From Polytrichum commune (Eukaryota; Streptophyta; Polytrichopsida; Polytrichales; Polytrichaceae): a stretch of DNA of 64,000 bases. Numbering within the stretch: position 1 is the stretch's first letter; each line of letters starts with the position of its first letter. Location: the NCBI GenBank assembly GCA_950295325.1, contig OX485805.1:25469501-25533500 (forward strand). Reading direction: 5' to 3'. The position numbers were made by a program, and so were the translations under genes. The notes beneath the pieces were generated by a model that had not been told where the DNA came from, ran no database searches, and worked only from the letters and a program-made list of their open reading frames with translations. This document shows positions 32,549 through 45,714 of the stretch, piece after piece.

Positions 32549-33324
32549 CGGCTCGAAAAACAACCTCACCACTCGTTCTCTCAACAAATTTTCCTCTTGC
32601 GAAAAATTGGGGAGGAAAAGGAAGGGACCCTTAAATATCCTTCCTCCCTCTTCCTTCCCATGTTACTGTTCGTTTTAACGGAAAACGGTTGCCAACCGTC
32701 TTCCGACGGTTTACCAACGGTTTCCCCCAACCGCCACAAGTCCGTTGTAACCGTCGTTACCAGCCGGCTCTCCACTTCCGGACCGTTGGGTAAACTTGGC
32801 GTAACCGTTACTTGGTCCGGACCAGCGGTCCGGACCATAATCAAACGGTCCTCCTAGTCCAATTTGCCGGACCGGTAATAGTACCCCTTTTTATCATTTT
32901 TATCGTGCGAGGCGGATTTAGAACGCCCTATTTCCTAGTACAATTAATTTACCCTAAGAGACCCTATTGTCCTCATACGAGCAGGGTAAAATACGGAAAA
33001 TGGATCCATATTTCCGTATTTCTGTATTTCCGTAGAATATTGGACTTCCACACAAGTGGTGTACAAGTAGGTGATATTGAACAAGTAATTGTTTAATTTT
33101 TTAATATATCAAAAATTACATAAAATTGATGTTTCTCTACAAGTTTTTGTGATGTAGACCTCAAGTTTATAATGAATTCAAGGAATATGAAAAAAAATTT
33201 AACTTCAAAATATTTAAGGTCATGAAATCTACGTCCACTACCTTTTGAGCATCACTTTAAATAATAAGTTTTGAAGACCTCATCTTGACATTTCCATGAG
33301 TATCTAACACAATAGTAGAGGTTG

Positions 33325-34801
33325 TGTCAGCCCTAAACCCTCACCCTTATGCGTCTGTATCCAGGGTGGGAGCCTAAGGCTCACATGTACTTGCTTTAAC
33401 TCCCTTGGCCATAGATACCTAGTGACCCATACCCCAATAATGATAACATAAAACACACACCTTTTATTAAAGATCACAAAGTCACAAGTATTCAAAAACA
33501 CTTGCTCCCTTTCAAATGTGATGCCCGCAGTTTAATCCTAAAGTCTTAACATTAACCCTTAATCCCCAACCCTTGCTAATTATGCACTACCCTAGGCAGA
33601 TTAATGCCGGCCATCTTGCCCCATGTTCACATCAGCTTCCCGGGTTGCTGATCCCGGCCCCCCAGGTGGCCAGATTCCGAAATGCAGCCTCTTCGAGAGG
33701 CCGCCAACTGCTTTTAGTCACCCCCAACCCCCAACAATTCTCTTGGGCAGCCGTAGCCACTATTCGTCTCCTGCAACTTCCTGGCCCGGCCTCGTTCTGG
33801 TTAGACTGCTCTCGGGAGCCACCTAATCCCTTCGTCGTCACCTCTCTCCCCAGAGCTGGGAGAGCTCGGCCGTGAAGCACCCTGGTCATGCACCGATCCG
33901 CTACCTTCCTGGGCCAAGCATCGCTGCAGAAGGGGAAACGATCCCTACCAGAAGCGGCCCCCCCTCGGCCATTCTTCCTTCCTTATGGCCCAATCTCCCC
34001 CTTCTGCGAATATGATTCCAGAGACACACACACACGCACCCTGTGTGCACTCCCCTTACTCAACAATTCCTCCTCCAGCAACTCTTGAAAAATCCCTATC
34101 CTTATGCCATTCCTGCCATTTTGTAAACGACGCCCTTCCAGCCGAGACATTCCAAGCTGACCAACCCTTCAAGACCCCATACCAATGCAGGCTTAACCGA
34201 ATCCTAAAAACAACCGCTTATTTTCTCCCTCACAGGCGGCGGCTCACACCACCGGACACCGCCTGGTTGATCACTTTCTATCATCCCCATTCGGCTTCCA
34301 CTTCAGTGGCCTCGTTTTCTCACCCATTCCCCAACGGCCTGCATTGTCGGTCATCCTCGGACCTGAGCTCGCCGCCTTCAGGCCTTTCAATTCCTAGTTC
34401 TCCCTCTGCTACTCGACAACCCCTGTTTTCTCAACAACCAACAACAAATTTCACAGAGCTGCCGGTTCCAACCGCAACCCCCCTCGTCCAGGTCCTGGGA
34501 AAATCTAGGGGTGCAGTGCACCCCCCCCCCTAAATGAACACTTAACAACCTCAATAAGGCCTATTTAACTCCAGCTCCTAAGTCCCAATTGCAACACCTA
34601 CCCCTTATTAAAACCACTACTTAACTAATCCCTTCCCGCATCCTAACCCGTAAGCCCTGAATACTAGCTTAAGTCTTAAATAACAATCCAATCCAGCCTC
34701 ACTCTGTTTATATTTTTCTAAATGAGCAATAAAAATTCCAATGCCGATACTTAATGAATTCTAAGCCTAAAAACACTTGTGGGCACCATATTGGGCTCAC
34801 A
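33325..34801 (-). mobile_element. Solo LTR C
   Basis: The plus strand reads TGTCAGCCC at 33325 and GGGCTCACA at 34801. GGTTG is duplicated at 33320-33324 and 34802-34806. On the minus strand it begins TGTGAGCCCAATATGGTGCCC, like LTRs A and D. It is 1477 bp with no internal retroelement sequence. The interior at 33600-34500 is C/T-rich and has open frames without recognisable proteins. Confidence 0.88.
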
Positions 34802-34997
34802 GGTTGTCATGAAAAAAAATCTCAATTTAAACAACATGTTGCTACTACTTTAGGTGTCTAACCAAAAAGATTATGGTTTTAGTATACCATAGTATTTGTT
34901 TCATACACTTGACCATGCTTGCCCATGGACTACACTAATTCAAGGTCTTTAAAACCAACTTCAGTGTCAAATCAACTGAGCATAAATAATCTCCTAA

Positions 34998-35350
34998 ATG
35001 CACACTATTTTAGGACTTATGTGTAGAGTACATGCACCCATAATCGTTCACTTAAGAGATTCTATGCCAAATTTGAAGAAGTATACCGCGGTGCAATTTT
35101 GTTATCGGTGTGGGAAGATAGAAATCAAGAGGATTGCATTTTTCTTGGTAATTTTATTCTTTCAATTGAAAAAATTGTGAATTGTTGAAGCCAAAAGTTG
35201 GCCTAAACATTTTACCAATGTCCTCCTCGGTTTAACACTCGTAATCATCACATGTGTCATGACACTGTTAATTCCGACTTGATTGAAATTCCGGTATCCT
35301 ATAGATCTCCGAGGGGTTCTTGATCGGGAATAGGTGGCTCGACTATAACA
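34998..35350. repeat. Dispersed repeat R4, copy 1
   Basis: It matches 53640-54020 in the same orientation. Landmarks are 'cacttaagagatt', 'gaagccaaaagttggcc' and 'ttgattgaaatt'. The copies are diverged and non-coding. Confidence 0.65.
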
Positions 35351-35384
35351 TGGATGAGCAGTGGTAGCTTTGAGCCTTTCAAGA

Positions 35385-35940
35385 ATAAATTACAATGGTG
35401 ATTTGTGCAAGCTACACATGATTGAACAATTCTAAGGAATATGTCAATATTAACCCTAAATATCACGAGAGAAAGATGACGTCCGCCGAGGGGTTGCCGC
35501 GAAAAAGAGAGGCTTCACCCTAGGCTTAGTTTGTCTGTACTTCAGCTTGTACACTATCATAGAATACTTAGTTGGTGCAAATAACGTGTTTTGTACCAAG
35601 TCTAAGAGAATTGGTCCTTACTCTATATCTATACTCTATATCCAACTCCAATTTACATCTCGCCCCCTTCAAACAAGACCAAACACCATATATAAATACC
35701 CCATGAGGTGGCAAAAGACCTCAACACCACCACACCCAAATCTTCAACCACTCGCTATGTTTTCAAGCTTGCACTTCAAATCATAGGCAAGGTGTGGGCT
35801 TAAAGATCTCAAAATTGCAATCTATAGAGTCCAGGCTTGCTTCCTAGCTTCAAGAGTCGAGGGAGTAAGAATGGTCTTGGAATGGTCATTGTATTCAAAG
35901 GGGTAAGAATTGGGAGCCAAACATGGAGTCTAGTATAAAA
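35385..35940. repeat. Dispersed repeat R2, copy 2
   Basis: The second copy of the 5262-5850 repeat ends at 'gagtctagtataaaa'. It lies directly after R4 copy 1. Confidence 0.75.
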
Positions 35941-36880
35941 CTAGTTTATGAAACTTACATGTTCCTCACCATAGGTCACTTAGACCTCACCATAGACCAT
36001 ATTTGCTCTTCTACTAGGGTTCATGTGCTAAATTCAAGTCAATTATGCGAAAGCAATGTACTAGTAAGCCATAGGCCCGAGTAGTATGTAATGGTTAATT
36101 AGTTAAATATGCATTGGTGAGTTGAACATACCATGGTTAGTTAAGTATACAATGCAGTTATGTGTTGTGTTGAATATTCACTGGCAACTTACCATAGGCA
36201 ATGGCTAGTTACCGTAGGCAATATGCAATTGCTAGTTGCCATCCTTGAGATGTATACTTAACTATTACTAGCTTGCCATCCTTTACTTGGCCATTTACAT
36301 TATTGAAGTCCCTATTGCATATCTTGTTCATTATCAATCATTGTATTATCATGCTCGTGTCATGGTCACAGAGAACACTAAATTTGTTAATTTGAGACTT
36401 TCTCTTGTCTCAAATTAATATATGGACCACAACAACATGAATTCGCCCGAAATTATATTGTCAACAATCTCAAATATATTATCAGTTTAATATCCCAAAA
36501 TCAGTGGTTGGCCAATATAACCACATTGGATAGAGCACTTGAAACCAACAGAACCAACAGAACCACAAGGGTAGAGCACTTGAAACGAACCTCACGAAAG
36601 AAATCATATAGAATGTTGGCTTTTTGTTAGAAGGTCCAAGACCGCTTTTTGTTAGACCTAATCAAATACCTTCAAACGCTTGTGGGGAGCGGACTACCTG
36701 TGCCCCAATTCCTAAGTTATAATCCGATAGGCGAGAGATACATGGATCCGAGGGACTATATGTACAGAGAGTTGTACACTCACGTGAAATATAATAAACT
36801 CATTTGAGATACTACATGGTGTGCCATTTGTGTAATATATTATGCCTCAAACGTATATCGATTTTCACATGCTCCCTCTC
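35941..36880. other. AT-rich spacer
   Basis: Nothing is recognised. There are short runs of related words (GTTAGTTAAGTAT, TTACCATAGGCAAT) around 36100-36250, but no ordered tandem array. Confidence 0.35.
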
Positions 36881-36891
36881 CCCCCCTTCCC

Positions 36892-37389
36892 TTGGGTTTT
36901 GTTTGTTTTTATTTTGGCATCAGCGTTTGGAGTCCTCGCTTGAGGTGGTTAGTAAAATCAAACTTGGGAAGCTGCTCCTATGAGACCGTTTACGATGCCG
37001 TGTCCACCATCGACTACTCCAAGAAGCCTCTTGATGCCAGCATCGTCGATAGCCCCCCACCCAAGCAAATATTCTCACAATCTCCCTCTCCATCACCACT
37101 CAAGGGCATAGATCGCAACTGTGTCCGGGCGTCCCCCTCTCGGCCCGACGGCAGCATTACACCTCAACGGTGGCTGCGGATGGACGCTCGGCCTACGAAA
37201 AGTGGACCCCTCCCTATTCCTTTGCGGGACGCTTTGCCCCTCCTCGCCAACTTGGACGCGAGCGCCCCCCGTGCCAAGGCGACCCCCCGCACATGGCTTA
37301 ACCATACATTACAATCATTCTGCACTAAAAATGAGCGTGTAACATGTTTAAGTCTTTGTCCTCAAACTAACACATGTTTCTTGGTGTGA
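36892..37389 (+). other. GC-rich gene-like island, possible exon
   Basis: A 165-codon frame has protein-like composition (SYETVYDAVSTIDYSKKP, then a Pro/Ser/Arg-rich stretch) in an otherwise AT-rich neighbourhood. A possible acceptor (GCATTGCAG) lies at 37391-37399. I do not recognise the protein and see no clear start or complete splice structure. It may be a captured or decayed gene fragment. Confidence 0.25.
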
Positions 37390-39208
37390 TGCATTGCAGG
37401 TTGCGTCCAACCCTAAATTTCCGCGGTCTAGTGCGTCCATCAAGTTGGAGTGTTTGTACGCCATGCCTAGAAATGCAAGACAGTCCACTTCATTGTATTC
37501 GAATTCTTTGTCCTATAATTCAGGCGGTCGACGGGATCCAAAATGTGTTATGGAGGGCCCACGTCCCAACCTTGGCTATAGTCGTGGTGCGGAGATTTTC
37601 AAGAATGTTGAAGCAATGCGAGCGAAAAAATCGGCGGCAAATGAAAAAGATGGAGTCTCCAAGGCTAGATAGGCCATCGTAGGCATAGGGGTTTGGGCCA
37701 TAGGCAAGATGATTTTGGGTCGCACTATCCAATGGATGTGTGGTGTTAGCATGCTATTCAATTTACATGGCATATTACGTTGTATATTTTATTTGCAATA
37801 TTATGAGTGTCATACGATTTCCCCTTCAATTTGATGTAATGTTTGGATTGTCCTACCTAAACCATCTCAATATGAGTTCTTTATTGGGTCCTTGATATGA
37901 ACACCCGCTTCAAAGTATTTGCATCTTACAAAAACCTACAATATTTGTGTCATTTTATCCATGTCATTTTGTTTGCAAATGTCTCAAAATGACCAAAAAG
38001 TCCCAAATTAACGAATATAGTGTTATAGGTCCAACTTCAAATATTGCAATGCAAATAATCTGCAATAATGTGAAAGGAGACACTCAATTGGGTGGATCAA
38101 GTGCAATGGCTTTACCATAAGCAATTGCCACATTGATTATCCCATTTAGTGTGTGTGGCACCAATTCCCCAAACCCATGATATTTTCCCAATTCTCAAAA
38201 TCGGTGAGGGTTCTAATTTTTATTGTGGGATTGTATTTACTTCATGAATACATTTCAAGAAAACTAATGCATGCTTTAAGGTATTTGTAGAGTGTACAAT
38301 TTGTTTTGGTGAGCTCAAACATCCCTGGAATTTTAATAACTCGAGCATCATAACTTGATGCACTCATGGCATGACACAACGCCCAAATCTTATTATTTTG
38401 TGTACATGGAGTCCACGAACTCCTCAAACCAATCCAAGGAAAAACTTGAACACTGTAATCTAACCACAATAAGTATCTTGGTGTGGCCCACACTCTTCAT
38501 CATCAACCCACACTCATTGTCTTGCAATTATAGATGCAATTGGACGGCAACAAGAGACATTCAACATCTTGCCTTTTCAGTATGACAAGAACCATGTCAA
38601 GGGAAAGGAATGATTCAAAAGCATCATTTGAGTGGTGTTAATGCAAATGCCATCCTTCAATAATACTAGTGGTACTCACCATCCCTATGCCCATTATCGA
38701 ATTCGTTTTCTAACAAATGCACTTCCACCTCTAGAATGGGTTCTACTGCATGGAGTGACATCATATGACACAATAGAATATACATGTAGAATTTATTTGC
38801 ACGTAACATTCTGAAACTTGAGAACACTATAGTAAAATTCGTGTTGTGCAATTTTTTCATTTTCCGGACACTATCGTCAACATCATGCAATCCCTCTACA
38901 ATATAGACAAATACACCTTGCATTTGAATAAAAATATGTGCAAGTCAACACCTATATGCATGTGAACAATCTCAACTCAAACATTGAAATCATATGACCA
39001 AATAGAATCTTTTGTCCCTAGCATGTACACATGAGAAAAGGAAATGATTGGAGGGGGTGCTATATCTTGTATCCAACCCTTGAAATAATCGTAGTCGCCG
39101 ATTGAGATTTGGTGATGAGGTTTGCAAGATTAGGGCTTTAGTAAAGACATGGTGGTAACCCTTAGCCCTAGAGTAACTCACCCAACCCCACTTTGCGCAC
39201 CCACTAGG
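37390..39208. other. Spacer downstream of the TNL gene
   Basis: No supported gene was found. Short frames on both strands (37394-37672, 38242-38493, 38666-38923) are not recognisable. This stretch would hold the 3' UTR and terminator of the TNL, but no specific signal can be singled out. Confidence 0.35.
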
Positions 39209-42200
39209 CTACTGAATCCCATGCCTTTCGTACATACTAAATATATATGGTCGTTGTCCCTGGGCTCCAAATATTTTCCACGTCTTGCAATCCAAAACCT
39301 TTTCCAAGAAGGTAGGCGCAACTACAGAGGGGTAATGAAGGTATTTCTCCTCCCATCCTTGCTCCTTCCATGTTTGAAAATCTTCGTAACCCCAAATTTG
39401 TCCCCCATTACCACACATTATCTTATGTCTCTTAAAGTCCAACCCGTATGACCTAGAATAGTAGACGTATACACATGAGGGATCCGACACATATACTAGT
39501 TCCAACGCCTGCAATCCTTCAAGCATATGAATGTCCTCCTTATGTAACTCTACTCTAGTGAAAGTTATGTTCAACACCTTTAGGTTTGTCAGTTTACTCA
39601 TGTCTGACAACCAGCATAGCGATTCACAACCCAACAAATTGATAGTTTTTAGTCCACGTAAATCTCCAAGGCCTTGCAGACCAGTCAGTTGCCTGTTCTC
39701 ATAGGCGTTGATAACTTCTAATTGCTCCAACCCACTGAGGTTTGGTATCTCTGTTATGCCCAAGGCATTAATATGCAACTCACGAAGACACTGAAGTCCA
39801 GTAAGAGTAGGAAGTGTCGACAATCGTTCGCAATAACTTAGACTTAATAATTTCAAACCAACCAAGCCGTCCAATCCAGGGACTTCATCTATATCCAAAA
39901 AAATACATTTCAGTGTATGAAGGCGCTTCAGAGCAGTAAGACTCGGCAACTTCGAGAGTTTATGGTTCTCCATCAAGACCAATGATAGTAAACCAACCAG
40001 GCAGTCTAGTCCACAAACTTCAACCAATTCGCAGCACCAACGTATTTTGAGCGATTGTACGCTGTGGGGCCCTAATCTCACAATTTCCAACGTCTCAATG
40101 CAAGTAAGCTCCACTTCTTGCAGAGATGTACAGCTCCTCAAATCCAAGTCTGAAGTGTGAACATTCTTGAGCTTGAGCGATACCAAGTTGGTGCACAAAG
40201 CAAGGACGTCCAGCTCAAACACAACAGTAACAACTTTAAAAGCATCTCGTTGCTTTCTACTTACTACCAGAACTTTGAGTGCTGTTGGTAGTTGTCCTAT
40301 AGAAGCTCCACGATCGATACAGCTACTAACTATCTTGAAATAAGTCAAGGATTTCAGCCCTTCCAAGCCCTCAATTGAAAACTTGGATGGAGAAAAACTA
40401 TGTCTTGCTTCCACAGTTAAGCTTCTCAACCGAATGAGGTCTTTGAAATTCAAAACTCCAGATAATTCGTAAACAAAATCTAGCTTCAAGACCACAAGGT
40501 TCGTGCAATATTTCCATTCGATCGTCGTTAGACTCGTAATCCCCGATTTCTTCATAATTCCATAAGTCCCAGAAATACAAACTCGTGTCAACTTCTTCCA
40601 ACTACTCCTTGGCTCCGCCTCCAGCTCTGTAGGACGTGCATCCCTAGCATACACCCACCTCCGCTCCTCCATGTCCAAGACCATTAATTTCCCTTGTGCT
40701 TCCAATTTTGCAAACTCAAGATACAGATCGTGTATGCTCACTTCCCCATACCTCATCTCGGCATGCTCCAACAAGGCACTATCCACCAAATGTTGCAACT
40801 GCAATTCCATCATAAAACAATCACAATATAATCCATCAGACATGGGCATGAAATTTCCATGCAAACCCTTCAAATCATTGAATCTAAAATCTCTAGAAAC
40901 TTCTTGTTCTCATGCTTAACCATATTCACACTTTCATCATAGTTCAACCTATCTCCCCAACGATTATGGTGTTCAACAAACATAAGCTTGTAAATGATCC
41001 ATTTTGCATGTTCTCCAAGGATTGCTCGTCAATCTCGAAGGAGCTGCAATCCAAGAAATATTTTGTCAATTAATACAAAACAATTAAAATTTATATTAAG
41101 ATCTTAAGATAAATTAATATTTTATTATATTGATATTCATGTTGGGACTTGAGGCATCAAAGAGGGGGATTGACTACATACCCAATTTTCAATCACTTCC
41201 TTCTCCTTATTGTGAACAAGACTCAACCACTCCATCAAATCCACCTTGACATAATAATCACTTTCGGGGAAGAACATAGCTAGATCCATAAATAACTCTT
41301 GCTCCCCTTTAGGCAATCGGTCGAAATTGCTTCTAAGAATGTTGAACAAAGGATTCACTGGTTCTTGCGAATAGCTAGATTCTTTGAGTTTTTGTAAGTC
41401 CTTCATCCACGCGGAAGGTTCTTTACCTCCATATTGAAGGAAAACACCTAAGGCTTTCAATGATAATGGATGATAATGCGAACCTCGACCTTTGCCCTTG
41501 CCAAAGTAACAACTTTTGATACACTTCTCAATAGCATCCTCATCTTCCGTATTTTCAAACTTTTTTCCATTTGCTGCATGGTACAAAAACATATTCCTTG
41601 CATCATCCTTGTCAAGTTCTGGCATCTCAAAACATGCACTTTCATCCACATTAAGACTTATGAGAGTCTTTCTAAAGCGGGATGTTATAATCACCCAACT
41701 TCCCTCAACAAAAGGTGCTCGAAGAAACAATTTCCCTTGCTCCAATGAATCAGAATCATCCCAAACGTTGTCTATAGTTAGGAAGGTTTGTTGCTTCCAA
41801 TTCTCGAATTTCAAAAGGATGTCTTCACACTGCAAATACACCCAAATCATGAGTGGAAGGCACAATTAAAGGCATTGGGTTTCAAAGCATTGTACATCTT
41901 TTCTTAGGATAAAAATAGATGTCAATAGAATGCTAAGAACATTAAATGCACAAAACAACATCAAGTGAAACATTGGGAGTTGCATCCTAAGTTGCCTTCA
42001 TTTGCATATAATCTTGAGGTAAGCAATACTTGTCTTACTAATTCATGAAGCTCACAGGCTTAACATTGGATTCATGAAAATGTTCATGACTTTAAAGAAC
42101 AAATACCTTGTCCTCCCCCACTTCTTGAACAACCTCCGCACTTGTATTTGTCAATGTGGTCAATACCTTCTTCACTAACTGGTGTTTACTTTGCTTTCCC

Positions 42201-44315
42201 AATTCCACATGGCACACCTTCCCATCAAATTCTCCATCCATTTCGTTACACATCATCTTGCAAATTTGAGTTTTTCCCATTCCGCCCACACCATACAAAC
42301 CAATCACACGTACGCATGGCATCTTGGTGGAATTTGGACTATTTCCAAAATGGTCTCGTATAACCTATTGAAGTCACATCATGATGTCAACCAAATTAGA
42401 ACTCCATGTTAGTTTGAAGGTCTCAAATTAGAAGTATTTTAATGACATTGACTTATTGTGCTCACAACGGAAAGAAACAACAAATGCAATTCATACAAGA
42501 TTTAGTTAGTAGTTCCAAAACTTGGTATTTACCATGTTATATTGAACAAACAAATTCTTGCTGAAGACCAACATCATGATTAAAGATCATGAACTAGGTT
42601 CCAATATTGTTGCAAAGTCAAGAGTGATTGATCCAAATTGTAGCATTGAGATATCATACATCATCCCCTCATCGGAAGGTCAACTCACAAATTAGAATCT
42701 TTGAAATAACAGTTTCGAACCAATCCCCGAAAATAAGTGTTCCAAGTGAAAAAAAAAGTACATGGATGGAATGATTGAGAACATGTTTTGTGTTGATAAT
42801 AACTTTTGTTTCATTTTATCTAAGTGAATCAAACTCATTTTGAACTTAAAGTCATTGTAGCTTAGATTTGGAACGTACATGTACATTTATAGTTGAGGTC
42901 TAACTAACAAATTATCACGGGTAGATCACTCTAAGGCATTTTTGTGCACCACGTGCGGCTGGGGTTTTTTTCTTGTTTTGGGGCTATTTACCTTCAAGGG
43001 CTGAATTAAAGCCTCCCTATAATTACTTATATTTCAAAAATCGTCCATTTGTTTGCACCCTTCCATTATTTATATTGTCCAAGTCACTGCAATTTTTTGT
43101 TCTCTATATTCTTTTTAAGTAATAAAAGCGTGGGGAAGACGACCCCAACGACGGCGCGTTCCCTTTTCATCCATTTTTTAACAGACATAAATCCCAATTA
43201 TCATCCATCCCCGTGAGTCCTAAACCCATTTACATACCATACTAAACATACCTTCTAGGATCATTATCTTCAGCCCCTAGATTAATTTTACAAAAAAACA
43301 ATGGCCCACGTTTTATGTCCATCTAACTTACTTATAATGGGATTGTCTACATTTAATGGCCCCTTCATTATTTGGAATTCCTTTATAATTTTTATTTCAA
43401 ATGATTTGAATCCTCTCTATATTATGCCGCACGTCGTTTTTAAAATGCACTAAGTGATCTACCAGTGCAAATTATGGCTGACATGGATCAACCAAGAATC
43501 AACCTTTGGAATATCATCAATAATATTACCTGGCATAATTTTGAACGCCCTTGGACATGTGATTCATCGTATTTAATGTCTGATGGAATTGACTTGCATA
43601 TACTTGAAACAATCTCTTTTCGATAAGCAACAACTTCTTTTGAGTGTCGGTCATACACCAAACCATTGAAAGCACCAAACCACTTGAGACATTCTTTCCA
43701 TTCACCCACTTTAATTCGATGATCTTTTTTGGCCATCGTCTCCCACTTCTTGAACCATTCCTCTTGTCTAGCACTATCAGAAAATTCTCCCACATTGAGC
43801 CCGAAAAATAGAGGAAGAATCTTCAAAGTTGGATCTTTCTTATATGCTTGCACAAAGCCATTGAGCTCAATCATTGGCCACTTTGATGAAAAGTACTCCT
43901 CAGAAACCACCACCACCATGATTTTGCATTGTGCTACAGCAACTTTGATAAGGTCAGGAAACCTCTCCCCGTTGGGCAAGCTTGAAGGTCGTTTGTCAAA
44001 AAAAGGAAAGCGATGGCGGCTCTCGAGGTCCACACACAATTGCTCTACAAATTCTTTTTGCGCTCCACTATGGCTCAAGAATATTTTATGATGTCGGTGC
44101 AATATTGGGTCCTCGTACTTGAGATCAATTGACCTGTGTTGGCAAGGGAAAGGCATTTCAAAATTTACAAGGTGCAAAATACATTGAAGCCACATAAGGA
44201 CAAATACATGACAATATAATGAAAGAATAGGAAAATACAAAAACTCCTTCTCAATCCTACAACCAACTTGATGGATTTACCTGTCTATCTTCCTTCTATT
44301 GCTAGATGTAGCCAT
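39209..44315 (-). CDS. TIR-NB-ARC-LRR (TNL) immune receptor, five exons
   Basis: Exons by splice sites and frame: 44315-44281, 44133-43530, 42364-42107, 41829-41182 and 40798-39209, giving 1044 residues with no internal stop. The TIR domain (about 26-170) has FLSHSG and the putative NADase glutamate E101 (KWPMIEL). NB-ARC has the P-loop GVGGMGKT (238-245), kinase-2 FLTIDNVW (315-322), RNBS-B GSWVIITSR (342-350), a PLSLKALG GLPL-like segment, and IHD in place of MHD (537-539). The LRR region (about 560-1000) lies in one exon. It should act as an intracellular pathogen sensor whose TIR makes nucleotide signals. Introns are 147, 1165, 277 and 383 nt, with GT-AG borders. It looks intact. The style resembles non-seed-plant TNLs, but that is an impression. 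Confidence 0.9.
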
Positions 44316-45714
44316 CTTTAAACTGAATGTTTATTCAAAAAGTGGTGTAAATACCTACAAAACCAACCATGTCAATTGGTAAATGACTAGACTACAGTCT
44401 CCTACATAGACCAAACAACACAACTCTACAAATGTGCACCATAAAGAAATAAACCATATTTAAGAGATACATTATCAACAAGTTTCGATTGATCAAGTCA
44501 CATAGTTTTGCAAGGATCAAAGGTTAACAAGAAGGCTTCCACAGCCATTCAAACATTGCAAACTCTGCTTGCTCTAGTGCATAGAGATTTTAAGGTAGGT
44601 TGCCCCAAAACCAAAAAGGTAGAGACGATTGGGGTCCCCTCTGTACCACTCTACCCAAGAGTGAAACAAATAAGACCATACCAATATTTTTCAAAGACAA
44701 CCGTCCCCTACAATTAGCCACACTTCGGAACCATGCGGCAGATAAAACTTCACACTCACTGTTGACAGCTTCAAGAAGTTTTCAGATATGGCATCAAACT
44801 GCACGCATACCAAGGTACACTCAAAGCATAAGCTAATGCAGTTTGGGAATGTCTGGAGACAAACACAGGATATTCATGCAGTTTAAGGGGGTACCTAGGC
44901 TCTCGATTAAGGTTGTTCTAAGTCCTCATCAAAGGTCATGAGAGAACTTAGAACAACCTGCGAAAGGAGAACAGGAATGACTCCTCTGCTATTGAAATTT
45001 GATTTTTCTTTTACTGCGCAAGAAGGTTGTGACGAAATTTGTGATTGGGATGTGCAGTTCCCACACCATAGCCGTGTCTGTAAATTCAAACTTTCAGTAC
45101 TTGCCCTTTCACAAGGTACAACAAATGAAGTGTTACGCCGATCTCCATAGCCGGAGCCGATGGTAGATATATATGAGTGAAATAGGTTGTAAGGATAGAG
45201 TTTCAAACAAACAGAACACAGTCTGCTCATATTTGTCGGGGGCCCTAGGTTGATCGAGACTACATCATCAGCACTCGTACCCCTCCCTGGTGCCAAAAAG
45301 GTTCATCCAAAAGGAACAGAACACAAAGGAATCCACTTCATGAGAAAAGTAAGTGCTCCCCGACCACATGGCTCAAATGCAGACATATGCAAATTGCATG
45401 CCAAGAGCAAAAGAGAACTCCTCTGGAAGAAGGGTTTCCTTTTATAAACGTTTGTGGACAACTGCCTCGCACAAGCTATCCACCATCGAAGATATTGTGG
45501 TGACCAACGCATTTTGTTGCGGCTGCCTACCCATCTCAAGCTTCACAGTGGCTTACCTACTTGCACGTCACTTTGATATGAAATCAAAGTGCGGGCATAC
45601 CAAGATATACTCAAGGTAAGCCAACACAAGCTAATGCAGTTTCGGAATGTCTGGAGCCCCTGAGACAAACACAAAAACTAAATTGTCAACCTCGCAGTAT
45701 ACTATTACTATTAG
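44316..45714. other. Region upstream of the TNL gene
   Basis: It should contain the TNL promoter, but no unambiguous TATA box stands out close to 44315. A direct repeat is present: 44808-44870 and 45596-45675 share 'taagctaatgcagttt' and 'ggaatgtctggag'. Frames at 44907-45296 and 45303-45539 (minus) are not recognisable. Confidence 0.4.
44910..44959. repeat. Inverted repeat, 14-bp arms
   Basis: AGGTTGTTCTAAGT (44910-44923) and ACTTAGAACAACCT (44946-44959) are perfect complements around a 22-nt spacer. The spacer itself contains CTCAT...ATGAG, so a compact hairpin could form. Confidence 0.7.

Larger units (their letters stand above)
28947..33052 (-). mobile_element. 4.1 kb LTR-like element encoding one ORF
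   Basis: The element starts TGTGGGAACACACG and ends GACTTCCACA on the plus strand, with CAAGT at 28942-28946 and again at 33053-33057. TG...CA ends, short inverted termini and a 5-bp duplication are LTR features. I find no second LTR inside, so a very long solo LTR is the simplest reading. A DNA element with a 5-bp target is the alternative. It is GC-richer than its flanks and carries dozens of TCCGGA/TTCCGGAT motifs. The ORF and the likely promoter side (33052) point to minus-strand sense. Confidence 0.7.

Noticed and set aside
33325..34801. LTR C start at 33323 (TGTGTCAGCCC)
   Set aside because: Only a start at 33325 gives matching GGTTG duplications on both sides.
40799..41181. A nonsense-disrupted TNL between the NB-ARC and LRR exons
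   Set aside because: Reading through this stretch gives stops, but a GTATGT donor at 41181 and a TTGCAG acceptor at 40799 join the flanking exons in frame; it is an intron.
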